From NCBI GenBank assembly GCA_021397835.1, contig JAJFZO010000028.1, positions 4,027,501 to 4,091,500 on the forward strand: a stretch of 64,000 nt of DNA, given 5' to 3'. Shown piece after piece: positions 23,750 to 33,980 of the stretch. The first letter of the stretch is position 1. Each line of letters begins with the position of its first letter. The notes beneath the pieces are model-generated. The model did not search any database. It was not told the origin of the DNA and saw only the letters and a list, made by a program, of their open reading frames with translations. The translations under genes and the position numbers were made by a program. Source of the DNA: Moringa oleifera. Its lineage: Eukaryota > Streptophyta > Magnoliopsida > Brassicales > Moringaceae.

Positions 23750-24298
23750 AAAAATTAAGGGTAAATATTATTTTAAACCCTAAGTTTTACGCTCTCTCTC
23801 CAATCAAATATTTACTTTTAAAATGTATCTAAATAAAATTTAACAATTCAATTTTGTTCAAATTGAACCCTATTGAAAAATTTAAATATTAAAGATATCC
23901 AAATTAAAAATAGTATACAATAAATTTTAATTTATGATTTTTCACATATGTAAAAAAATATCCAAGCTATTATCGTAAAACAGTTCAAAATTTTTTGAAT
24001 ACTAAACAATATTTTTAAAAAAAATATACTATCAAAAATTCATAAAAAATAGCCGATTAGTTGAAATTTTTTAAATTTGAGTGATAAAATTGAAATAAAT
24101 ATAAAATCTATTTAAGTAGATTTTTAGTCATTTCAATAATAAAAAGATCATTAATTTTTTATAATTATTTTGAGTTAAGGTCCATTTTGAACAAAATCAA
24201 TATATCAAGGTTTGTTTGAATATGTTTTAAAAGTTAAAGTTTGATTAAGAAGAGAGGATAAAATTAGGGGTTTTAAATGATATTTACCTTAAAATTAA
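23750..24298. mobile_element. MULE-like MITE, copy A, with long terminal inverted repeats
   Basis: The left end (GGGTAAATATTATTTTAAACCC at 23,759 onward) is an inverted match over about 110 bp to the right end (...GGGGTTTTAAATGATATTTACC to about 24,289). Both arms include the CTCTC...CCAA(T/A)CA and TTTTGTTCAAATTGAACC blocks. Flanking direct repeats are either AAAAATTAA/TAAAATTAA (8 of 9 match) or TAATTAGTTA slightly further out on both sides. A 9-10 bp duplication with long inverted repeats fits Mutator-like elements. There is no coding capacity. It is related to the copy at 59,041-59,971. Confidence 0.75.
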
Positions 24299-24519
24299 TT
24301 AGTTAAAAAACAATTCGTTATTCTTGACAGGCCTAGTATTGACACCTAATTTTGCTTCCAGAGACTTTAGTTCTTCAAAGCTTCACTTCATTAGTGGTTT
24401 AAGATCAGATTTTCAAGCAAAACCACTATCAGTTCTTCTAATTATAACTAATTGCAGATCTATGTCATATCGGGATATTGTAATGATTGGGATTAACCTT
24501 GACCTGGCTTAGATCGAGA

Positions 24520-25070
24520 GTCTCCTACATTGAGGTTCGTAATTTAGATAGATATGTCAGAATTTACTTCATCAAAGTCATTTAATTGGATACATCAGGA
24601 TTTATTCCATCGGGATCTGTAATTCAACTGGGTATATCAGGATTTATTTCATTGGGGTTTGTAATTCAACTGTATACATCGAGATTTACTTGATCAAGGT
24701 TGGAGTTCATCTCAATTTATCGGGACATACATTCCTCAGGATTTATTCTCATCAAGAGTTTATCCATCAAGTTTTGACTCATCAATTTTTATTTCACCAA
24801 GGTTAAATCTAAGCGGTATTTGATAATTTATTAGTTTCAGTTAATTCAATGACATCCAGATTTTACTCAATTGAATCATTACATTTGATACATAAGAACT
24901 TCCTTTATCAGGATCCTTCTATTATCAGGATCGAAGCTTTAATGTAGTTTATCAAGATTTAGATTGGGTGTTTCCTTTGCCTGTACACATTGAGATTTGC
25001 TTTTATTGAGGATAGGCTCATCAAGTTTAAAAACATTGGGTTTACTTCATCAAAGTAAATTTAATGCTAT
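24520..25070. repeat. Degenerate tandem repeat, about 49-bp period
   Basis: Phrases such as TACATCAGGATTTATTCCATCGGGAT and TGTAATTCAACTGGGTATATCAGGATTTA recur in order from about 24,530 to 24,700. More diverged ATCA(G/A)GATTTA units continue to about 25,060. No coding frame was found. Confidence 0.55.
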
Positions 25071-25299
25071 CTGATGGTTTTCATTTCAATTACTTTAAAG
25101 AGCTCAACAAGTGAAAGTTATTGGTTTCATTAGATTAAAACTTCATCTGGATTTGATGATTAGTTAGAGTTTACTAAATAACTTAGAATTGGCATTGAAT
25201 ATTAGGTGTGTTATCATGAATGTCATGTTTACTTAGCCAAATTCACTTAATATCCCAAAATTAGGGTCAAAAAGCAAGAATAATAAATAAGAGATCAAA

Positions 25300-26115
25300 A
25301 TTCTTCTCGAGTTACACTTCAATTCCTCCTAATGTTGGCCAGCTTTATCTTAGCATTATCTACTTTGACATAAACTTTGGCCAATAAACTTCTTAACCTC
25401 TCAACTTTTGCCACATAGACATGCATTTCGTTGACTCCATCAATCGTAATTGCAAACGTGTTAGCAGCTTTGGCCTCCTTCATGTTATGGTGGAGATCAA
25501 TGTTAGCATAGTTGTATTTGCTAACGAGTACAATCATCCTTCGAGTGAATTGCCAAAAATGAAAAAGTTATTGATCAAGAATAACCTTAGCTACTTGATC
25601 AAGAATTCACTACTAAAGAAAGAAAATAGATCGAGAAATCAATACTTGCATCCCTGAACTCCTTAGAGTATTCGATGACGACTCTATTAAAGGTGCCATT
25701 TGCACCCAATCTGCATTAACTTTGGGAAAGTTTCTCTTTGATCATTCTTTCGAGTCTCTTTCAAATAGGCTAAGATAAAAGCAGCTTACTCCTCAAGCTT
25801 GACCCCATATGCATTTGGCATTCAAAACCCTTTTATAACCTAAGATCAGGTCCTTCTCTCTAAACTTTCTTCACCTCTCCTACTTGATTCAAAGTTATTT
25901 CATGCTTGACTTAATCAACTCTAGTATCGATGTTAGTAGACTTGGGCTAGCTTGATTTCGGCATCATCTAGAGCAAGTTCAGTCTTATTCATAATATTCT
26001 TCAATTTCTTAACTTCAATAATGGAGAAATGGGCTTTGTTCACTATCTTTTCAACTGATTTATTTGCAGACTCGACATCCTTCATGAAGTGATGGAGATC
26101 TTACTGACGAGGATG
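25300..26115 (-). pseudogene. Coiled-coil ORF remnants, two related copies
   Basis: Minus-strand translation at 25,319-25,537 contains DLHHNMKEAKAANTF, then KVERLRSLLAKVYVKVDNAK. At about 25,930-26,110 it reads DLHHFMKDVESANKSVEKI, then EVKKLKNIMNKTELALDDAE. The two segments look homologous and lie about 600 bp apart. They resemble the coiled-coil tails of antisense ORFs in Tat-type gypsy elements, but I cannot name a family. Both are interrupted. Confidence 0.4.
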
Positions 26116-28578
26116 GACATACATTAGGTAAACTATAATACAAAAAGATCGAGAAAGTTATCTAGATCAAAGAAATTAACACCCAATGTAATATTTTAGA
26201 AATTTAGAGAATTAAACTAGATCGAGAAGAAAGACTCATAGCATTAAGGCTTATTGTGGTGTTACTAACAATAGTTTGCTACTTGCAGACTCATACTTCT
26301 CCTTTTTTTTGGAGGGGGGCCAAATGGACTTATACACCCATTCATGTACGAGAATCAGTTGGTTTGAACTTCCATTGATAAAGAGGTTTTAGTGTTTCAG
26401 AAACTAATCTTCCTTTTAAAGCTACAGATAATCAAAAAAATGATACAAGTAGTGCATTCATACCAACCCGATCATTACAATCATCCATCGCCTTGCTATT
26501 CTTTAATGCAATTATGGTTTATTAACCATAACTTTTTCATTTGGAATCTAATTAAAGCAATTTAAGATTTTGTGGAAAGCTAAGAGATAACTCTACAATT
26601 TTTATGTTAAAAACATTTAGATGTTCAGCCGACATTGAATTGCAAATCAAAATTAACTCTACATGATACTAAAACAGAGTGACCTGAAATGTAGTTAGAA
26701 TACTACAAGCATAAATCTACCACTAAACACCAAATGGAGCATTCCAAAAGCCTTTTAAAAGATAAAAAATAGTTTTACAACTTTGAAGTTGTAAGTCTTC
26801 AAGAATTAGCACATAACTAGATCAAAAATCAAGGCAAGAAGTTACATGATGAAATGAAAGGAGTAGCTATGCTACTGCAATGCTTCGACCATAACTTTCA
26901 CGTCAATGATCCAAATGAGATGATTTCAAGTTCCTCGGCTAGATCCCCTTTTTATGGTAGACCTTGAATTGAGATGAGCTATGCAAATTTTGTGCCACAT
27001 TGATCCCACGTTGCTTGATTGCCAAGACTTGTATTTCACCCTCACAGATCCTATAAATAAAGGTGCCAAATTCCCTTTCAAGGGTTAAGACGTGGCAAAA
27101 GGTAGAGATAGGAAAGAAAAAAAATGGATAATAGGTAGAGAAAAGAGAAGAAAAAAATGCAAGGAGAAGACATTCGTACTCCTAGAAAGAAATAGGTTTT
27201 TTTGGTGAATGAGTCTTAAGTGTTTGAGAGCTCACTCAATTTCAATTCTACTATGGTGAGGGAATGGTAGGGATTGAGACTTGTCTAATAGGAATAGCAA
27301 GTATAAGATCCCATCCTTAAGTCTTCTTTCAATGCTTGTATAATTCTTGTTTTAACTCTTGTAATTCTTTGGTGGTTTCATGAAAATAAATTGATCATTT
27401 GATCAAAATCTTCACTTTCTTGCTATCTTGATACCTTCTTGATATAATCATGACACTTTCTTACTATCTTGATAAATTTTTGATATTATCTTGATGTTTT
27501 CTTAATACTATCTCAATAATTTCTTGATATTATCTTAATGCCTTCTTGATACTTTCTTCATACCTTTTTTATGCTACTTTGATATTCTTTTATTTTCTTG
27601 GTACTTTCTTAGTTACTTTAATAAGCTTCTTTTCTTTATAACTTCTGCATTGTGTGGTTATGTTTTCTGCACAAAATGAATTTCAGAATGATGTGTGTGT
27701 TGGGGTTTGTCTTCGCACGAAGTTCCAAATAAAATCGTGTTCTTTTAAGAAAATGAGAATTGGTCTTAGTACATCTCTGTTATCCCTACCCAAAATACAT
27801 TATTTTAAGTGTCCTTTGACAATTTCAAAAAAAAATAAGATTCTTTTTTTTTTCTTTCAAGATTTGAAGTTTTAGTAAAAGCCAACATTCTGGGTATTAA
27901 AGAAAATCATTTTGAAGAGCAAAATGTGGCAACAGCCATACTCGAAATTTTTCATCATCCATGCATTCTCTAAAAGGGTTTATCATAATTAATATGTATT
28001 ACTCTGAATGGGAATCAATTTTGAGCCTTTATTGCTTCACTTGATAGAATAGTTTTTTGTTTAACTGGTACAATTTTGGCTGTTTATAAAGGTATTAATC
28101 TTTCTCACGCGTAACTGACTTGCAAACTCAAATTTCTTGGTAAAGTTTAACCAATGCCATATCTTTTCTTTTTATTTCTTTGAATTTTATTTTTTGAAAA
28201 GAGATTTAGGAAAAAATAAAGGTAAATTTTGGTGGCCAATCACGCTATAAAAAATATTAGTGGCGATTCTTATTTTTCTTGATATTTATTAAAAGATCGA
28301 CCAAAATGAATGTCAAGATTCATCGTTTTCAAACCAAAAAAAAAAAAAGTTCTTTCTTCACTTCAAAAAGAAGTACTCAGTCTACTGCTAAGCCCTATTA
28401 TGATACCAAGTAAGTTTTGAGTAGTTCTATTGATTGACCAACTAGCCTCATTTAAAGATACCAGTTACTTGAATTTCATCAATCAGCTTACATCATGAAT
28501 AAGATACTCATTATTCATAGAGTGATATGAAATAAATATTATTTTAAAAGTAATAACTCTTTATGAAAACAAATAGGA
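26116..28578 (+). other. Probable retroelement LTR-like region and AT-rich spacer
   Basis: A CCTATAAATAAAGGTGCC promoter-like motif near 27,052 is followed by purine-rich sequence. A TTAGTGGCGATTCT motif at about 28,257 resembles the TGGCGACTC primer-binding sites that follow 5' LTRs of some Ogre/Tat elements. Between 27,400 and 27,640, CTTGATA units are repeated irregularly. No second LTR was identified, so this reading is tentative. No gene is recognised. Confidence 0.35.
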
Positions 28579-28734
28579 CACTATCACAGTATATTAAGTT
28601 GCTATAGTTCGTATTAAATCCCTATCAGTAATTTTGCCATACTAATAGTTTTATATTACAGTAATTTGTTAATATTGAAAACATTGTCATATAACTAAGG
28701 ATTTACAAACATTTTCATATAACTATTACAAATA

Positions 28735-29125
28735 AAAGCTTTAATGACAGTTAAAAATGGTTTTTAATGACAGTTGTAAAATTGTCATCTTTGTTCATAT
28801 CATTAAAAGGAAGAAATTTTAATGACAGTTATTAAACTGTCATTGAAAGCATTACCTTTTAATGACAGTTCTATTGAAACTATCGTTAAAGGGGTGACTT
28901 TTTAATGACAGTTCCAACAGAACTGTCGTTAAAAGGGGGTACCCTTTAATGACAGTTCCAACGAAATTGTCGTTAAAAAGGAGGGACCCTCTAATGATAG
29001 TTCCAATGAAACTGTCATTAAAAGGAGGGACCCTTTAATGATAGTTCCAATGAAACTGTCATTAAAAGGAGGGCACCCTTTAATGACAGTTCCAACGGAA
29101 CAGTCGTTAAAAGGGGATACCCATT
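28735..29125. repeat. Left subterminal palindromic repeats of the CACTA element
   Basis: About eight imperfect inverted units share the form TTTAATGACAGTTCCAA(C/T) followed by GAACTGTC(G/A)TTAAA. They are separated by AGGAGGGACC-like spacers. Each unit could fold as a hairpin of about 13-bp stem. In En/Spm elements subterminal motifs bind the element's TnpA protein; this role here is inferred. Confidence 0.85.
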
Positions 29126-29514
29126 AAAGGTACTTTTGTATTTATTTCAAAATAAATAAAAAATTTTTATATTCAAATTATCCAAAGCTTGCTTTCACAT
29201 CATCCACATACATCAATACAATTCTTCACAATATATATGCAACCAAAATTTTTATGTTATACACTTCAATACCATTCTAACAGAGATCGTCATTACTTCT
29301 TTCATATTTGAAAATACTTAAAATAATCTAATCCAAGAAAAAGTAATAAGAGATAAACAAAATAAAAGATCACTAAAGTTTGACGTTATAATTGAACTCT
29401 ATATGTACAATACATGAGTTAAAATATTACACAATCCTAAAAATTCAACTATATAAATTCAATAATGGTCATGTGTACAAAAATCTTCAAGGTTCAACAT
29501 TTTAATATGGCACT

Positions 29515-32500
29515 TCAAAGAAATTGTCCAACCTCCTTTCTAAATTCATCAATATCCGATTGGGTGTAAGTATCTATGTCCACTAACTATATTTAAAAAA
29601 AATGGTTAATCCAATTAAAATTTTTAATAAACACATCAATTAATTACTTAAGTATTTATATAAGCAAATGATTAAAAACTTACCATTTTTGCATATGGGA
29701 TATTTCTATCACGTCTATTAATGATGTCCCTTAAAAATTTCATAATATAATATCCACACTCAGTATTTGAAGGCTGATGTGAACACTGCATTAAAAATTT
29801 GTCATTATTATATTTTGCAAAATAAATAAAACTAACATCACATATAGGTTTAAATATACATACCTTAGCAGGAATACTCCTAGGAATGCGCTTATTGCTT
29901 AATTCTTTGAAAATTTGAAACAATTTAAAAGAACTGCCAATAGAAAATAATCAATATTATTAAGAGTAAGAAAAAATATACACTAACATAATTGGTGGTT
30001 GTCGAGACCAACAAGTTAAATTCCTAAATTCTTGCTCAAAATATTAAACTTGTAGTATGGATGAGCAAGGTCGTTTCCACAAAGATTGGTTAGATTTATT
30101 TTTTTGCAAAATAAAATAAAAGAAAAGGGGTTTGAGGAGTTAAAAATAGATCAAATAAGAATAACAGGAAAGGAAAAATTAATGTAATAAAGTATCCAGT
30201 CAAAGGTATAATTTCAGGTTTGATTTAGGAATTGATCATTGATGCAAAGATAAAAATCTTTTAATCTTCACTGAATTAGTTATGGTTGTTGGTACCACCT
30301 AACAACCTGTTTTTCCTTACTTCTTTGATAACCAGGATACGATCTCTAATTATTTCTTTTATCAATAAATAACCCTAGATACGATCTTAGGATTTAATTT
30401 ACCAATAGCATTAAGAATTAGAAAAACTACCAATTCTAGCCAATAAACACATATGTAGGTTTATTTAAACTAGATTATTTATCTTCATAACATAAATTGA
30501 AAACCTCTTTTGTAATCAACTATGTTATTTACTACTTATATTAGAACACTTAAACAATTACGTATTTAAAGTTCTAAATAGTAACCTATTATTTAGATGA
30601 TTAAACAAAGGGCCCTTTTTGTTGCAATCAACCAAAATAATATTTTTAATAAGCACAGAAGATAAATAAACAATGAAGAAATAAAGAACAAATAAAATCA
30701 GTTAGATCTCACAATTCTGAAGAATCAAACCCTTGATTATCCTTTGACTGGAAGAGATGTTTAGCAATCCATAAAAAGAAAAAGACCTACGAAAAGAAGA
30801 AAGTAAAAAATAAACTCTGGATGTTCCTTTGAAGGAACTACCTCCTCTTTATATAATAATCCTTAAACATAATAACCTATTTTAACTAGGACTCTTAAAG
30901 ATAAAGATAAAGATAAAATTCTACAATTGCTTTTTAAATAAAAGATAAAGTCTTTGTTGGGTGAAATTCTAATGTTATTGGGAGTCTCAGCGCCTTATCC
31001 AAAGACATCTTCTAGTTCATCCACATCTCTTAAGAATCCAACTTTATATCTTCAAATAATGAATTTGAGTCCATCTTAGTTGATTTCCTCAATCCACCCT
31101 ATTAAATATAAAACATAGTCAAAATCCAAGATTTAATCATTTATAACCAATAAAATATGAAAAAATATAATAATATATATGATTATTATGCATTCTATCA
31201 ATAAATGAAAATATTTTCACTTACGTGGACATAAGTTGATCTAGTTCTTGAAGAGAATCATGGTTCAAAGAATCAAAAATACTGTACACAAAAATACGAG
31301 GCTCGACAACCACCAACAACTAGTGCTGCCTATATTATGAAAAATAAATGTAAAAAATATTTTGAACAAATCTATTAATAATTTTAAGTAGTATTATAAC
31401 TTACCTCAAGTTTTAAGGAAATATCACTACTCCTTCGTCACATGGATCTATCATTCTATTGGCTAAGTGACAAGCTTGAGTGTCTATACTTATAGATATT
31501 CCATATGACAATGTTGACGGATCAGCAAATACAAAATACTTTCTCAAGCCAAGTGCAGCTAAATCTATATAAAGTTTACTGAGATAATAAAGAGTAAGAA
31601 AAAATATAAATATGATGTAGCCAAATAATAATAACCAAATAAAAATTCAAAAGACATACGTACACAATGTAAGTCTGAATAATGGTGACACTTAGCTCTT
31701 CCATGTGACAAAATTGCATGATATCTTCTCGAGCCACAAATACATGTCCATCAGAAGCAAAGACTTCAGTAAAAGCTATGTGTATTGCTTCATCACGTGC
31801 CATCACCTTATTCACATAATTATACATCTTCTGTAATCCTTGTGGTAGCCCAACGAAAGATACTTGTTGTGATGATTGTGATTTTGTCAATGTCAGTGCT
31901 TTCTTAACTGGCAACTTACCTTATTGCTTTATAGTCGATAGTTGAAAAATTTTTACAAATTTAGTTGGACATTAATAGGTTGACTTTATAAAATATATTA
32001 CCAAAAACATTACCTCATGTGTACCAACAATGACCCAATCTTGAGGCCAAGCAACAACTGAACCAAGTGCAGAAAAAACATTTGTCAATCCACCGTCTGG
32101 GTTAGGACGAGGCAACGGTGCATAACCATGAATAGCTACATCTATTGTCACCCGAACATCACCAGAAAATAATGGACGCCCATGGATGATCTGATTAGAA
32201 GTATGATCTATGAAGATAACCCCACTTGCCACTATGTAGTCTGATGACTGGATGAACATATGGCATGGTTCACACTGTAATGATCCACAAAAACAGAAGT
32301 TACGTTCGTAATATTATTAATATCACATCTACTGTGAATAACATGTAACATACTTTATTGTCGTGTGGTGCCACTGTAGGTGCAGGTGATGGTGGTGTGA
32401 CTGGCATAGATGATTGAGGTATTGGATATTTTTCTTCCTCTAATAACCTAGTTATATTGTTGCTAGCTTTACTTGAACGAAATTGCATTGTAGATTTTTC

Positions 32501-33806
32501 TTGCTGGACATCATCATTTTTGTTCGCAACAATGTTGGTCAAAACCTCTTTATGCTCTGTAAACTACCTTATTATCTCTGCTAATTGCTGTTGATCTAAT
32601 TGCATACCTTGAGGGACATTTAACTTTTTGGACTTCTCAAAATAAGATGTGATAGTTACCCCAGATCCTTGACCTCTAATTCGTCCGGGGTGCTCAGGTG
32701 TACCAAGAGCTTTCATCAGTGCATCTTCTGGACCAAAGTTTGTAAAGTGCTCTGTGTCATCAACTTATCCTACAATGTTATAATAAAATTAATCAATAAA
32801 CATGAAATTTATTACTATAAATGCTAGAAAAAATTTGAACTACACTTACAATTCTTTCCCCACACAGTTGGCTCGCATCATTCACATATTCCCCCTTTTT
32901 ATTCTGTCGTGAAGCCTTCCATAATAAGGCATGATCAATTTGAGCATCGCTACCCAATGCTTTTTTTTTTTAACATAAAGAGTGAACATGTTAGATTTTA
33001 AAATGTACTACCAAATGAATATATTATCAATTATAAACATAATAAATGAAAAAAAAAACTTACAAGTTCACTCTCCAACCCTGCAAATTCCTTTCTAGAT
33101 AGACGATGATCATACATATTCTTCTTTCTTTTCTCTTTTGCTATTTGTCTCTTTTCCTGTAAGATCAAAACAAATCAACATTTGGAGAAAATTGTATAAA
33201 CAAAAACTTTACTAACTATAAATATATACCTAAAACTCTTCTGTTATACGAGAGTTCACAAATTCCTGCCATACCCCAACATCAATAACACTACTATATT
33301 CTTCAAGTGGAAATGATAAAAATTTCAAGTCATCAATGTGAGGGAATATGTGCTTTGATGTAAGATTGGTCTTGAAGTTCCTCCATTTGTTTACAGCAGA
33401 CTGAAGTACGTACCTTTTCATACTCGCATCAATATCATACGTCTCCTACAACATATTATAAAAAAGCGGATTGGAGTAAATCAAATTAATTAGTAGTAAA
33501 CTAATTGAAAAGCAATACCACATTGTGTTTCATTTAACTTACCAACATTGTCTTCCAAATCTTATTTTTCATTTCAATGCTTACTGAGTGCCAATTCACG
33601 ATATTTATAGACACCGTATTACGTACCACTAGCCCAATGTAGCTATTGAATTAGATGCCATTCCTCTCAATTGGTTGACCTTTATCATTTACCTCAATCG
33701 TGAGCTTAACTCCGGAAGCACGACTCTTAATTATCTTAGGCATACTGGTGATACCTCATTTTTTAGGCCCTTAAGAGCCTTCACTTGAGTGTTCAGAATG
33801 ATCCAT
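29515..33806 (-). pseudogene. Second CACTA gene: Transposase_24, DUF8039-like and Ulp1 protease
   Basis: On the minus strand it starts MDHSEHSSEGS at 33,806 and runs into in-frame stops within the first 20 codons. Further parts are KLTIEVNDKGQPIERNG (about 33,660-33,710), a Transposase_24-like stretch WRNFKTNLTSKHIFP (about 33,350), KASRQNKKGEYVNDASQLCG (about 32,880-32,940), a DUF8039-like segment at 31,972-32,259 (VRVTIDVAIHGYAPLPRP), and the C48/Ulp1 catalytic end QPSNTECGYYIMKFLRDI near 29,720-29,785. The C terminus DTYTQSDIDEFRKEVGQFL ends at 29,515. Exons are separated by introns. A solo LTR (29,993-31,200) is inserted in the protease region. Ulp1 proteases cleave SUMO from proteins; the role in transposons is not established. 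Confidence 0.78.
29988..31205. mobile_element. Solo LTR, copy 2
   Basis: A 1,208-bp unit (29,993-31,200) starts TGGTGGTTGTCGAGACC and ends GCATTCTATCA. It is closely similar over its whole length to copy 1 at 5,165-6,371. The flanks ATAAT (29,988-29,992) and ATAAA (31,201-31,205) match at four of five bases, consistent with a slightly decayed 5-bp duplication. It interrupts the Ulp1-type gene of the CACTA element, so it inserted later than that element. Confidence 0.85.
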
Positions 33807-33980
33807 CAAATCTATGAACAATAACAAAATATGGTTAGCATCATATATGCAAAATATGATATAACATGATAAAATTAATAAAATAAAATAAAATTATAAA
33901 AAAGCACAATAACTTTGACACATGAGGCAATTGATTACTACCTTAAAAAATACTCAAACCAACAATCCTTCATCATTGTC

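Noticed and set aside
28735..29125. CRISPR-like array of regularly spaced palindromes
   Set aside because: The spacers are short and similar to each other, the host is a plant, and the repeats belong to a CACTA end.
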